This document shows, piece by piece, positions 1 through 8,658 of a stretch of DNA of 64,000 bases. A model generated the notes under the pieces. The model saw only the letters and a list, made by a program, of their open reading frames with translations. It did no database searches and was not told the origin of the DNA. Every line of letters begins with the position of its first letter. Positions within the stretch are counted from its first letter, which is position 1. Made by a program: the position numbers and the translations under genes. The stretch is from Roseomonas sp. (lineage in GTDB: Bacteria > Pseudomonadota > Alphaproteobacteria > Acetobacterales > Acetobacteraceae): contig JAPSLO010000001.1 of NCBI GenBank assembly GCA_031180725.1, positions 1-64,000 of the forward strand, read 5' to 3'.

Positions 1-361
1 GGGCGGGGCTGCCGAGGTGGGGGCCGCGATGGAGGAGGGGGGCGAGGGCGGCCCATTCGGCATCGGACATGGGGGCCCAGTGCTGGCGGGGGAGGTGGCG
101 GAGGGGGAAGGGGCTGGGGGACATGGGCGGCGGTCTCGGCGGGCGGGACCGGGGAGGATGGCAGGAAGGCAGGCCGCGGATCAAGGAATATATGCTTATG
201 TCCCTGCGGCCTTCCGGCCGGCCCGGCGCGTCCCGAGTGTCGTCCCTGATGCGCCTAACCACCGTGCTTCACGACCAGCGCCCGGAGCCCGCTTCGGAAC
301 TCTCCTGCTACAAGGAAATCTCCTGCTACAAGGAAAGGAGTAGCGCCGCCTGAGGCGCGGG
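1..361. other. Region without a convincing gene; contains an 18-bp tandem repeat
   Basis: Open frames exist on the plus strand, but their translations are Gly/Arg-rich with no family resemblance, as expected of random GC-rich sequence. The only clear structure is a perfect 18-bp tandem duplication at 301-318 and 319-336, reading tctcctgctacaaggaaa. An inverted repeat GCTAC...GTAGC overlaps its right half. The region lies downstream of the acetyltransferase gene on the minus strand. Confidence 0.5.
301..336. repeat. Perfect tandem duplication of an 18-bp unit
   Basis: Two identical, directly adjacent copies of tctcctgctacaaggaaa occupy 301-318 and 319-336, and the following bases (ggag) restart a similar pattern. 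No gene is affected. The unit is much richer in A and T than the surroundings. It may be a replication-slippage product or part of a regulatory site. Confidence 0.9.
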
Positions 362-865
362 TCAGAAGCGGAGCGCCATCAGAACCTCGTCGTGGTACTC
401 GCCCCCGACCTTCAAGGCCCTTGGCTCAACGCCGTAGGGGCGGAAGCCGAGCCGGGTGTAGAGCCGGATCGCCGCCGCGTTGGACGCCACCACCGAAAGC
501 CGGACTTCCTCGACGACGCCCCTCGCATGCGCCAAGACGCGCCCGGCCAGGGCCGCCGCGAGGCCGGTCCCGCGGGCCTCCGGACGGACGAACATCCCCC
601 ACAGCACACCCTTGTGCCTCGCTTTGGCGCTGCCGCTCACCTGCAGCCCCGCCACCCCGGCAAGGTCCGGGGCACTGTCGCGCCAGCCGCCCCACACTGC
701 ATTGGAAGCCAGGCGCTCCGCGAACCATTCCTGGGGCCTCGCCGCCTCGTCCTCGAACGACGCCCCGAACGCCTCCGGATGGCTGCGCAGCCCCAACAGG
801 CGCAGGTCGCGGTAAGCCGCTGCGTCGGAGGCGCCGAGCTGCCGGAGCGTGAAGGTCTGGCTCAT
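362..865 (-). CDS. GNAT family N-acetyltransferase
   Basis: A 167-residue single-domain protein of the Gcn5-related acetyltransferase fold, predicted to move an acetyl group from acetyl-CoA to an amine. The acetyl-CoA-binding motif A is seen as VRPEARGTGLAAAL (about residues 92-105). Motif B follows as SNAAAIRLYTRLGFRPYG (about 127-144), the usual GNAT C-terminal half. The start at 865 is preceded by an AGGGAAG ribosome-binding site. It is cytoplasmic by lack of a signal or membrane segment. The substrate cannot be predicted. Confidence 0.85.
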   Translation of the reverse strand: MSQTFTLRQLGASDAAAYRDLRLLGLRSHPEAFGASFEDEAARPQEWFAERLASNAVWGGWRDSAPDLAGVAGLQVSGSAKARHKGVLWGMFVRPEARGTGLAAALAGRVLAHARGVVEEVRLSVVASNAAAIRLYTRLGFRPYGVEPRALKVGGEYHDEVLMALRF

Positions 866-1280
866 GGCTTCCCTGGTTCGCGGTGCTAGAGCGTAGCCAG
901 TCCTGCTGCTCGTTAGAACGGGCAGGCTGGAGGTTCAGAGCGCTTTCTGAAACGGGCTCGCGCTCGCGCCGCCTCGCGCGCGACGACGGGCGCCTGCCGG
1001 AGACCGGCGAAGCGAGGATCCAGGCGGCCATGCTGCGCATCATGCTCCGCCGCATCGCCGCCTGATCAGCATTCTCACACAGTCAGGGCGCCAACAAAGG
1101 TGCCCCGGGCAGCCGGCTCCAAGTTCCGAGTTCCAGTGGCAGAGCCGGTCAGGTCGGCCAAGTTCCCGGGCAGACGCCCTCGCGGGGACACATGCGAAAC
1201 CCGCGTCGCGCGGCGCGGCATCGCGCCGAAACAAGGGGTCGTTAGGACGTGGCGCACCCCGACATGGAGAGGGCGACCGC
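866..1280. other. Intergenic stretch with an IS5-type transposase remnant
   Basis: Between two acetyltransferase genes. The central part encodes a degenerate C-terminal transposase fragment, listed separately. A sequence attctcacacagtc follows its stop at about 1072-1085 and could be a decayed terminal inverted repeat. A ribosome-binding site (GGAGAGGG, about 1265-1272) for the next gene lies at the right edge. Nothing else is recognised. Confidence 0.5.
951..1065 (+). pseudogene. C-terminal remnant of an IS5-family (IS427-like) transposase
   Basis: The frame ending at the stop codon 1063-1065 reads SRRLARDDGRLPETGEARIQ followed by AAMLRIMLRRIAA. From memory this matches the DDE transposase tail of IS5/IS427 elements, pattern RRLxKDYExLPETSEAxIxxAMIRxMLRRLA. 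Only about 35 residues are recognisable. The catalytic domain is absent, and the upstream part of the frame (from 883) does not resemble a transposase. It is a dead insertion-sequence fragment. The call rests on family memory of a short motif and would need a database search. Confidence 0.5.
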
Positions 1281-1916
1281 ATGGCATCCGCGTTGAAATC
1301 CCCCGAGCGGGCTGGAGGAGCGCCCGCCGACATGCCCCACCTCCTGATCCGCCCCTTTGACAGGACCTATGAGGCGGAGGTCCGGGACCTGCTCGCGCGG
1401 TGTCTCCGCGAGATCGCGCCGCCATCGGCGCGGGTTGAGGTCGAGGCCTATATCGCCAGGGCCTTGGCCGGCGATTACCGCGACATCGCGACACACTACC
1501 GGCCGGAAAGAGGCCGTGGCTTCTGGCTGGCGCTGTCGCAGGATGGCGACCTGATGGGCACCTTCGCCCTGCGGCCGTCCGGGGAGGATGCCGCGGAGCT
1601 TCGCCGCATGTATGTCAGCGCCGGCTTCAGGCGGCGCGGCGTGGCAAGGGCCATGCTGGCCAGGGCCGAGGCGCTCTGTGCCGGCTGGGGCTTCCGAAGG
1701 CTGTTCCTGACCACCTCGAGCCTGAACCAGGCCGCGATCGAACTCTACCGCGCGGCCGGCTTCGACCAGAGAGACTATGTGGCCGAAGGCCTCCAGGGAG
1801 AGCCGCTGCCGCCGGGCGTGCGGGTTTTCAGCTTCGAGAAGGCCGTGCCGCCGGCTGCGGATCGCGGCCAGCCTGCGCCTCTGGCGCGATCGGCGCCGGG
1901 GAGATCCCAGGCATGA
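1281..1916 (+). CDS. GNAT family N-acetyltransferase
   Basis: A 211-residue acetyltransferase. The GNAT core lies at about residues 22-190: motif A is RRMYVSAGFRRRGVARAML (about 110-128), and motif B is LNQAAIELYRAAGFDQRDYV (about 150-169). The start at 1281 has GGAGAGGG seven bases upstream. A second ATG at 1332 begins closer to the conserved domain and also has a GGAGGAG before it, so the true start is uncertain. The stop overlaps the next start by four bases (ATGA at 1913), so the two genes are probably translationally coupled. Confidence 0.82.
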   Translation: MASALKSPERAGGAPADMPHLLIRPFDRTYEAEVRDLLARCLREIAPPSARVEVEAYIARALAGDYRDIATHYRPERGRGFWLALSQDGDLMGTFALRPSGEDAAELRRMYVSAGFRRRGVARAMLARAEALCAGWGFRRLFLTTSSLNQAAIELYRAAGFDQRDYVAEGLQGEPLPPGVRVFSFEKAVPPAADRGQPAPLARSAPGRSQA

Positions 1917-2794
1917 GGACGTGCCTGGCCGCGGCGGCCTCACTCGTCTCGATCGCGTCGGCCATCGCGGCGGATCCGGTGGCCCTGTCGGCCTTCCAGG
2001 CACTGCCGCGACCGGCGCCGACCCATCAGATCCGATACGGCGAGGCGCCAGTGCAGGCCATCGACATCTTTCTCCCGCCCGGCGCCGGGCTCCACCCGGT
2101 CGCCATCCTCATCCATGGCGGCTGCTGGAGCGCCGCGACCGATGACCGCGGCCAGTTGCGGCACCTCGCGGCTGACCTCGCGCGGCGTGGGATCGCTGTC
2201 TGGAGCATCGGCTACCGCCGCGCCGACGAGCCCGGCGGGGGCTACCCCGGCAGCTTCCTGGACGTGGGCACTGCGATCGACCGGCTCCGCGAGGAGGCGC
2301 CGCGCTACGGGCTCGACGTCCATCGCACGGTGCTCGTCGGCCACTCCGCCGGCGGACATCTGGCACTGTGGGCTGCCGCCCGGGGCAAGCTGCCGGCCGG
2401 CAGCGCCATTGGTGCGGCGACCCCCTTCGAGCCGCGCGCGGTGATAAGCCTGGCGGGCGTCGGAGATCTTGCGAGCTTTGGCCGCTTCGTTCCCCTGCTT
2501 TGCGGGGCCGGGATCATCGAGCGCCTGTCGCCCCCCGGGACGGAGGCGGAAACCTCGCCCGCGGCCATGGCGGCGCCGGACATGCCCGTGACCCTGATCA
2601 GCGCGGAGCTGGATCGCCTCGTCCCTCCCTATGCCGCGCACGACTATGCCATAGCCATGCGCGGCAAGCGGAAGGCCCCGATAGAACTGATCACCATCGC
2701 CGGGGCCGGCCATTTCGACCTCGTGATGCCCGGTGCACCGGCTTGGGCCGAGGTCAGCCGCCGGATCGAAGAAAGCCTTGGCGTCGTGCCGTAG
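1913..2794 (+). CDS. Alpha/beta hydrolase (BD-FAE/kynurenine-formamidase-like), probably exported
   Basis: A 293-residue serine hydrolase. An N-terminal signal-like segment (residues 1-20, ending SAIAAD) suggests export to the periplasm. The oxyanion motif HGGCWS is at about 68-73, the nucleophile elbow GHSAGG at about 143-148, a candidate acid Asp in ELDRLVPP (about 232-239), and the catalytic His in GAGHFD (about 265-270). This layout matches the esterase/lipase BD-FAE group, which includes kynurenine formamidases. It overlaps the upstream acetyltransferase gene by four bases. The substrate is unknown. Confidence 0.83.
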   Translation: MRTCLAAAASLVSIASAIAADPVALSAFQALPRPAPTHQIRYGEAPVQAIDIFLPPGAGLHPVAILIHGGCWSAATDDRGQLRHLAADLARRGIAVWSIGYRRADEPGGGYPGSFLDVGTAIDRLREEAPRYGLDVHRTVLVGHSAGGHLALWAAARGKLPAGSAIGAATPFEPRAVISLAGVGDLASFGRFVPLLCGAGIIERLSPPGTEAETSPAAMAAPDMPVTLISAELDRLVPPYAAHDYAIAMRGKRKAPIELITIAGAGHFDLVMPGAPAWAEVSRRIEESLGVVP

Positions 2795-2853
2795 CATCGA
2801 TGCCTGCTCGCGCCCGATCCGCCAGCCTGCCCCGAGCGTTTCCGCGGCCCATG

Positions 2854-4746
2854 CTACCCCCGCGCCGCCGCAGGCTGCGACGAGGGAGAGGACGGCGCGC
2901 CACGCCGCGTCCCTGCGACCGGGGTGAAGCGTAGGACTGCCTGCAGGCCCGCGGGCTCGAAGCGCAGTTCGACGGAGGATCCTGGCCCGAGGTCCTGCGC
3001 CAGCCCGCGCTCGAGCAGCCGCGTGCCGAAGCCGCGCCGGGCCGGCGGCGCGGTCAGGGGCGGGCCGCCCTTCTCGGTCCAGCGCACCGTGGCGACGCCA
3101 TCGGCGTCCACTTCGTGACGAAGCTCGACATGGCCGCCGCGCCGGGACAGCGCGCCGTATTTGGTCGCGTTCGTCGCCAGCTCGTGCAGTGCCAGCACCA
3201 GGGCCTGCGTCTGCTGCGGCGACACTGCGAGGCGGCCCTGGCCGGAGATGACGATGCGCTCCTCCCCTGAGGGTCCTTCCAGCCAGGGCGCCAGCGCGGT
3301 GTGTGCGACGGTCGCGAACTCGGCAGGCCGCCAATCGCCGCGGGAGAGCAGGTCGTGCGCGCGCGCGAGCGTCCGCAGCCGCGCCGAGAAGTGCCGCGCG
3401 AACCGCCCAGGGTCGCCGCCCGTACCCTTCAGTGTCTGTGCCGCCAGGGATTGCACCGTGGCCAGCGTGTTCTTGACGCGGTGGTTCAGCTCCGCGACCA
3501 GCAGCTCGCGCCGCTCGGCCGCGTTCCGCAGGTCGGCCGCGGCCTCCTCGGCGGCCGTGGCGCGGCCCTCGGCAACGGCCCGCTCGCGAAGCGCCAAGCC
3601 GGAGCGCCAGAGCGCCCGGCGCAGCGCCTCGAATTCCGCGATCGGCTCGGTGCGCGGGGTCGCCGCCGGCTCCTTGCCCTGCTGCAGGCGCTCGGCGTCC
3701 TGCGCCAGGGCGCGCATGGGCCGCAGCAGGCGCCCAGCCAGCAATATGGCGAAGACGGCCGCGACACCGACCGTCGCTGCCGCCCCCAGCGAGAAGCGCA
3801 ACGCCGGCCCGCGCCACTCCGCCAGATAGGCGGCAAGAGGCATCGTTACCGCCAGCGTCCAGGAAGGCGCCTGCTGCAGGCGGCTGAAGGCGAGGATCAT
3901 ATCGGGACCGGCGAGGAAGGTGCCCTGGAGGATCCCGGTGGTGTGGCCGCGCACGCCTTCCAGGTACCAGCTCGGCGCGGGCTGGCCAAGAAAGCGCCTG
4001 TGCTCTGCCGAGCGTGCGACGACGCGGTTCGCGCCGTCATTCAGCACGGCGAAGGCGCCGGCATGGCCGAGATCCTGGCGCTCAAGGAGGGTGGCAAGGC
4101 GCTCCGGACCGAAGGCCAGAAGCAGGACGCGGCTCTCCCCCGGCGCGGCGCCGGCTGTCCCGGGCGGCAGCGGCCGGAACATCGCGACGACCGGCCGGCG
4201 CGCCGTGGCCCCCATGAACAGGTCGCTCACCACCGGCAAGCCGGTGGCGATCGCTTGCGCCACGAAAGGGTGGCCGGCCCCGGCCGGCAGCTCGCCCCCC
4301 AAGGGCAGGCTCGTGTTGAAGGTCTGCCTGAGGTCCCGGTCCAGCAGGGCAACCCACCCCCCGAAGGCACGGCCCACGGCGGCGGCCTGGTGGTAGATGG
4401 GCTCGATCTCGCCGGCCTCCAGCAAGGGCGAGGCGGCAAGTGTCGCGAGGGCTGTCGAGGCCGTCTCGATCTCGCGGTCGAGCGCGGTGGCGAGCGCCCG
4501 GGCCGTGCTGGCCAGGCCGGTTTCCGCGACCCGCCGGTAGGCGGCCCCGAGTTGCCATGTGGTGACCGCGCCGAGGAGGAGCGCCGGGGTGAGGGCGAGG
4601 ACGACAAGCAGGACAAGATGCGCCCGCAGCCCCAAACCGGACGCGCGCGGCATGGACTTGTCCAGTTTGGGATGGGCGGGCCCAGCCTGCGACCAGGCGG
4701 GCGCGCCGACAGTCTCGGCCGGCGCGCGGCTCTCGTCGGGATGCAT
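2854..4746 (-). CDS. Membrane sensor histidine kinase, HWE family, with periplasmic sensor and HAMP
   Basis: A 630-residue kinase. A first membrane segment (about 42-62) is followed by a large extracytoplasmic region (about 63-315) resembling a Cache-type sensor. A second membrane segment (about 320-342) and a HAMP linker follow. The phosphoacceptor His422 lies in ELNHRVKN, and the ATPase domain has HELATNATKYGAL and the WTE signature of the HWE subfamily. No response regulator is adjacent, so the partner is encoded elsewhere. An internal ATG at 4653 is an alternative start; neither has a strong ribosome-binding site. It is divergent from the permease gene to its right. Confidence 0.88.
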   Translation of the reverse strand: MHPDESRAPAETVGAPAWSQAGPAHPKLDKSMPRASGLGLRAHLVLLVVLALTPALLLGAVTTWQLGAAYRRVAETGLASTARALATALDREIETASTALATLAASPLLEAGEIEPIYHQAAAVGRAFGGWVALLDRDLRQTFNTSLPLGGELPAGAGHPFVAQAIATGLPVVSDLFMGATARRPVVAMFRPLPPGTAGAAPGESRVLLLAFGPERLATLLERQDLGHAGAFAVLNDGANRVVARSAEHRRFLGQPAPSWYLEGVRGHTTGILQGTFLAGPDMILAFSRLQQAPSWTLAVTMPLAAYLAEWRGPALRFSLGAAATVGVAAVFAILLAGRLLRPMRALAQDAERLQQGKEPAATPRTEPIAEFEALRRALWRSGLALRERAVAEGRATAAEEAAADLRNAAERRELLVAELNHRVKNTLATVQSLAAQTLKGTGGDPGRFARHFSARLRTLARAHDLLSRGDWRPAEFATVAHTALAPWLEGPSGEERIVISGQGRLAVSPQQTQALVLALHELATNATKYGALSRRGGHVELRHEVDADGVATVRWTEKGGPPLTAPPARRGFGTRLLERGLAQDLGPGSSVELRFEPAGLQAVLRFTPVAGTRRGAPSSPSSQPAAARG

Positions 4747-4894
4747 CTGGGTACATGTTTTGGCTCGCCTCTTGACGAGGGATCAAGAGGGCTTCCGAGT
4801 TCGGGATGAGACGCGGCGCGACAGGGCGGCATCGCCCTAGACAGGCCCCCATGCCGGCTTGCGGGCAGACGGGCGGGCAGTGCACTCACGCCGC

Positions 4895-5626
4895 ATGGAT
4901 CACAACGTTCTTCTTGCCTTCCTGATGAGCTGCGTGTCGCTTCTCTATGCGACGGTGGGACAGGCAGGAGGAACCGCATTCCTGGCCGTCATGGCCTTCG
5001 CGGGCTTCCCGGCCGAGGAGATGCGGCCCACCGCGCTGTTGCTGAACATCGTGGCCGCCGGATACGCGACATGGCGACTTCACAGGCACGGCGCCATCCA
5101 CTGGCGCCTGCTGCTGCCGATCACGGCACCCTCGCTCGCGACGGCCTTCCTCGGTGGGCTGCTGGTTCTTGATGGGTCCGTTTACTTCACCGTGACCGGC
5201 CTTCTTCTGATCGCGGCGGCGGGTCTCATGCTGTCTCGCCGGAAGTCCGCCACGGCCGAGACGGAATCGATCCGGCTTCCGCCCGCGATGCTGGCCGGTG
5301 CGGTTGCCGGGCTCCTGTCCGGGGTCACCGGGGTTGGCGGTGGCGTGTTCCTGGTGCCGCAACTCGTGCTGTTCGGCTGGGCATCCGCCAGGCGTGCCGC
5401 CGGCATCTCGGCCCCCTTCATCCTTTCCAACTCGGTACTGGGGCTCGCCGGTGCCTTGCTTGCGGGCCAGCACATCACCCCGGGGGCCGGCCTCTATGCG
5501 GTCGGGGCCATTGCCGGGGCCATTCTCGGCACGTCCATCGGTGGACGCTGGATGTCGGAGCGCGTAACGCGCTACGTGCTGGCTGCCATCCTTCTGTTTG
5601 CCGGCAGCCGTCTTCTGCTTCGATGA
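4895..5626 (+). CDS. TauE/SafE family sulfite/anion exporter permease
   Basis: A 243-residue integral membrane protein with about eight hydrophobic segments and an internal repeat typical of the TauE/SafE family. The first repeat begins with LYATVGQAGGTAFLAVMAF and the second with LLSGVTGVGGGVFLVPQLVL; both show the family Gly-rich G-x-GG-x motif. The family moves sulfonate-related or other anions across the inner membrane. The start at 4895 (MDHNVLL) begins at the first membrane segment; an upstream ATG at 4859 adds 12 polar residues and is less likely. No linked sulfur gene shows its substrate. Confidence 0.85.
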   Translation: MDHNVLLAFLMSCVSLLYATVGQAGGTAFLAVMAFAGFPAEEMRPTALLLNIVAAGYATWRLHRHGAIHWRLLLPITAPSLATAFLGGLLVLDGSVYFTVTGLLLIAAAGLMLSRRKSATAETESIRLPPAMLAGAVAGLLSGVTGVGGGVFLVPQLVLFGWASARRAAGISAPFILSNSVLGLAGALLAGQHITPGAGLYAVGAIAGAILGTSIGGRWMSERVTRYVLAAILLFAGSRLLLR

Positions 5627-5720
5627 AGCGCCTGAAGGCCTGGAATCCGGCCGAGGCGTCAGCCGCGCCGGCCCAGGTCGGCAGCCGCCCGAACCCGTCC
5701 AACGGCGCCCCTGCCAGGGA

Positions 5721-6161
5721 TCAATCCAATTCCCGCCGCATATAGACCTTGTGCTGGTCCTCATGGGTGACGCGGAAGCCGAATCTCTCGTAGAGGGATC
5801 GGGCGGGATTGATCCTCACCACGCCCAGCGCGATGGCCTTTTTCGCGCTCGCTGCCTCCTCGATCAGCATGCGCAGGACATCGCTGCCGATCCCCTGCCG
5901 CTGGAAGCGCAGGTCCACATAGAGCTGCTGGAGCATGACGGCGTCGGCCTCAACGCAGGTCTGCAGCCAGCCCACCTCGCCCTCCTCGGTCGTGACGATG
6001 CGAACCTGCGGCGCGCGCCACTGGCGGGCAAAGCTTTCGCGTTGCCGACCGATGTCCAGATCCAGCTCCGCGATGATCCAGCCCATGGTTTCGAAGTAGA
6101 GGCGCTCACAAAAGGCAAAGTCCTGCGGCCGGGCCTGACGGAGGGCGATGCGGTGCGTCAT
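5721..6161 (-). CDS. GNAT family N-acetyltransferase
   Basis: A 146-residue acetyltransferase. Motif A is YVDLRFQRQGIGSDVLRMLI (about 81-100), and motif B is INPARSLYERFGFRVTHEDQ (about 117-136). The ending KVYMRREL is typical of the small GNAT group that includes many poorly characterised cytoplasmic acetyltransferases. The start at 6161 (MTHRIALRQ) fits the domain; the frame is open further upstream into the neighbouring kinase gene, but that part encodes only Arg/Ser-rich shadow sequence. The gene follows the hybrid kinase with about 30 bases between them and could be co-transcribed with it. Confidence 0.82.
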   Translation of the reverse strand: MTHRIALRQARPQDFAFCERLYFETMGWIIAELDLDIGRQRESFARQWRAPQVRIVTTEEGEVGWLQTCVEADAVMLQQLYVDLRFQRQGIGSDVLRMLIEEAASAKKAIALGVVRINPARSLYERFGFRVTHEDQHKVYMRRELD

Positions 6162-6192
6162 GGCCACCCCATGCCACGTCCCAGATTTCCCG

Positions 6193-8658
6193 TCAGTGGC
6201 CGGTGCTGCCCAGAAGCGCCTGGACCCGTCGTGCCAGCGTGTCGAGGTCGAAGGGCTTGCCGACCACCTCGATGCCAGGTGGCAGTGACGTCCCCGCATA
6301 GCCCGTCATGAACAGCACCGGCAGCCCCGGTATATGCTCGCGCGCCGCCTCGGCGACCTGCCGCCCGTTCATGCCGTTCGGGAGGCCGACATCGGTGACC
6401 AGCAGGTCCGGGCGCGCCGAGGCCAGGATCCGCAGCGCCTCCGGCCCGTCCCGCGCCTCCAGCACCACATAGCCCAGCTCGCGCAGCCGATCGGCCACGG
6501 GGTGCCGCACCGCGTCCTCGTCGTCGACCAGCAGCACCGATCCGTGGCGGTCGGAGCCCCGTGGCGCCGGCATGGCGTGCGGGATGTCGGCCATCTCCAC
6601 GCGATCATGCAGGGGCAGGAGGAGGCGGACGGTCGTGCCGCGCTCCGGCGCGCTCTCGATCCGCACCACGCCGCCGGACTGCCGCACGAAGCCGTAGACC
6701 TGGCTCAGCCCCAGTCCCGTGCCCTGGCCTTGCGGCTTGGTGGTGAAGAAGGGTTCGAAGACCCGCTCGACGATCTCCGGCGTCATGCCCGTCCCGGTAT
6801 CCCCGACCGAGATCGCCACATAGCGGCCCGGCGCGGCCTCGTGGTCCGGGATATCGGCCGCCGAGAGGCGCATCTCCTCCGTGCCGATCACCAGCCGCCC
6901 GCCCTCGGGCATCGCGTCGCGCGCATTGATGCAGAGGTTCAGCAGCGCGCTTTCCAGCTCGTTCGGGTCGCACAGCACGCGACCGATCCCGTCGCGCAGC
7001 TGCAGTTCCACCTTGATCCCGGGACCCATCGTGCGGCGGATGAGGTCCGCCAGGCCCGTGACCAACCTGTCCGTGTCAACCGGCTTCGGCTCCAGGTGCT
7101 GTCGCCGCGCGAAAGCCAGCAGACGCCGCGTCAGGCCAGCAGCCCGCCCCGCTGCCGCCTGCACGGCGTCGAGGTATCGCAGTGCATCGCCGGCGCGGCC
7201 CTGCGCGATGCGATGCCGCGCCATCTCAAGCCCACCCACGACACCCTGGAGCATGTTGTTGAAGTCGTGCGCGATTCCGCCCGTGAGCTGGCCCAGCGCT
7301 TCCATCTTTTGCGCGTGCCGGAGGGCTTCCTCGGCGGCCATCAGCTCCGCCGTGCGCTCGGCGACGCGGCGCTCCAGCTCCTCGGCCGCCAGCCGGGCCT
7401 CGGTGATGTCCACATTGCAGCCGGTGTAGCCAAGGAACTCCCCCACATCGTTCCGGCGCGGCACGCCCTCGCAGCGCAACCAGCGCACCTGGCCCGTCCT
7501 GTCGCGCACCCGCGTCTCGGTCCTGAAGGTCGCGCGCGCGTGGAAGGCCTCCAGGAAGGCGGTGCTGTGCCGGTCGAGGTCCTCGGGCAGGACGATCTCC
7601 TCCCACCCGCGCCCCAGCATCTCCGAGGCCGGCCGGCCGAACATGTGTTCGTAGTGCATGTTGGCGAAGACGACCTGGCCTTCGGCGTCGGTCATCCAGA
7701 TCAGCGCCGGGGCACTATCGGCCATGTGGCGGAACCGCGCCTCGCTCTCATGTAGCGCCTCTTCGGTCCTGCGACGCTCGGTGACATCCTGGCCGATCTT
7801 CAGGAAGCCGCGCAGCCTTCCATCCTTGTGGCGCAGCGCAGTGACAGTGCCTTCGATGAACACCCGCGTCCCGTCCTTGCGGAGGTGCCAGCGCCGGTTC
7901 GGTGCAATGCCACGGGCGCGCGCCGTCTCGATCTCGTCCTCGTCCACATGGTTCGCCCGGTCCTCCGGGGTGAACAGGATGCTGCTGGGCTGCCCCACAG
8001 CCTCCTCCGCGCTCCAGCCGAACACCGCCTCCGCACCGGGCGTCCAGTCGGTGATCCGGTCCTCGGCATCGGAGACGAGGATCGCGTAGTCGCGCGCGTT
8101 CTCGATGATGAGGCGGTACCGCTCCTCGGTGGCGCGGAGTGTGCTGGCCTTGTTCAGGCGGTCGATCACCGGGCCAAGAATGGCAGCGTAGGTGCGGAGG
8201 AACTCCGTATTCTCCTCGCCGAACTCGCGCGGCCGGGTGTCATCCACCTGCAACAGGCCGTACGCCTTCCCGCCGGGCAGGAAGATCGGCACGTTCACCA
8301 GCGCCACCACCCCGGCCTCCTTCATGAAGGCGGGCACCTCAAACCGGTCCTCCCGGCGGATGTCTCGGGTGACGACGGGCCCGCCGGCCCTGATCGAGAA
8401 GGTCTCGGAGGAGTGCTCGCGCATGGGAAGGCGCAGCTGGCCGACGACATTCGGCTGCCAGCCGACGCCCGCCCGCACCAGGAGTGTCTGGCCTTCGTGC
8501 TCGATTTCCAGGACCTTGGCGCGTTGGGTGCCGAGCGCCGCGCAGACGAGGCGGCAGGCCTCCGTCAGGATCTCGTCCAGGCTCTCGCTGCGCAGCGCGA
8601 AGTCGCCGAAATCGGCAAGTATCCGCTGCCGCCTGACCATCTGCCCGAGATCAGACAT
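6193..8658 (-). CDS. Cytoplasmic hybrid histidine kinase: GAF-PAS-PAS-HisKA-HATPase-REC
   Basis: An 821-residue soluble sensor kinase without membrane segments. Order: GAF domain (about 15-172), two PAS domains (about 180-300 and 302-425, each ending in an ITEA/VTERR-type PAC tail), a coiled linker, a dimerisation/phosphoacceptor domain with His464 in GGIAHDFNNM, and an ATPase domain with NARDAMPEGG and GTGLGLSQVYG. A C-terminal receiver domain has Asp756 in LLVTDVGLP and a Lys in VVGKPF. The GGIAHDFNN group often controls general stress or light/redox responses. Phosphate passes from His464 to its own receiver; the downstream partner is not visible here. Confidence 0.92.
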   Translation of the reverse strand: MSDLGQMVRRQRILADFGDFALRSESLDEILTEACRLVCAALGTQRAKVLEIEHEGQTLLVRAGVGWQPNVVGQLRLPMREHSSETFSIRAGGPVVTRDIRREDRFEVPAFMKEAGVVALVNVPIFLPGGKAYGLLQVDDTRPREFGEENTEFLRTYAAILGPVIDRLNKASTLRATEERYRLIIENARDYAILVSDAEDRITDWTPGAEAVFGWSAEEAVGQPSSILFTPEDRANHVDEDEIETARARGIAPNRRWHLRKDGTRVFIEGTVTALRHKDGRLRGFLKIGQDVTERRRTEEALHESEARFRHMADSAPALIWMTDAEGQVVFANMHYEHMFGRPASEMLGRGWEEIVLPEDLDRHSTAFLEAFHARATFRTETRVRDRTGQVRWLRCEGVPRRNDVGEFLGYTGCNVDITEARLAAEELERRVAERTAELMAAEEALRHAQKMEALGQLTGGIAHDFNNMLQGVVGGLEMARHRIAQGRAGDALRYLDAVQAAAGRAAGLTRRLLAFARRQHLEPKPVDTDRLVTGLADLIRRTMGPGIKVELQLRDGIGRVLCDPNELESALLNLCINARDAMPEGGRLVIGTEEMRLSAADIPDHEAAPGRYVAISVGDTGTGMTPEIVERVFEPFFTTKPQGQGTGLGLSQVYGFVRQSGGVVRIESAPERGTTVRLLLPLHDRVEMADIPHAMPAPRGSDRHGSVLLVDDEDAVRHPVADRLRELGYVVLEARDGPEALRILASARPDLLVTDVGLPNGMNGRQVAEAAREHIPGLPVLFMTGYAGTSLPPGIEVVGKPFDLDTLARRVQALLGSTGH

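Noticed and set aside
1940-3817. Long open frame on the minus strand opposite the hydrolase and kinase genes
   Set aside because: It spans unrelated real genes, its translation is Arg/Ala/Gly-rich without any domain, and GC-rich DNA commonly gives such open antisense frames.
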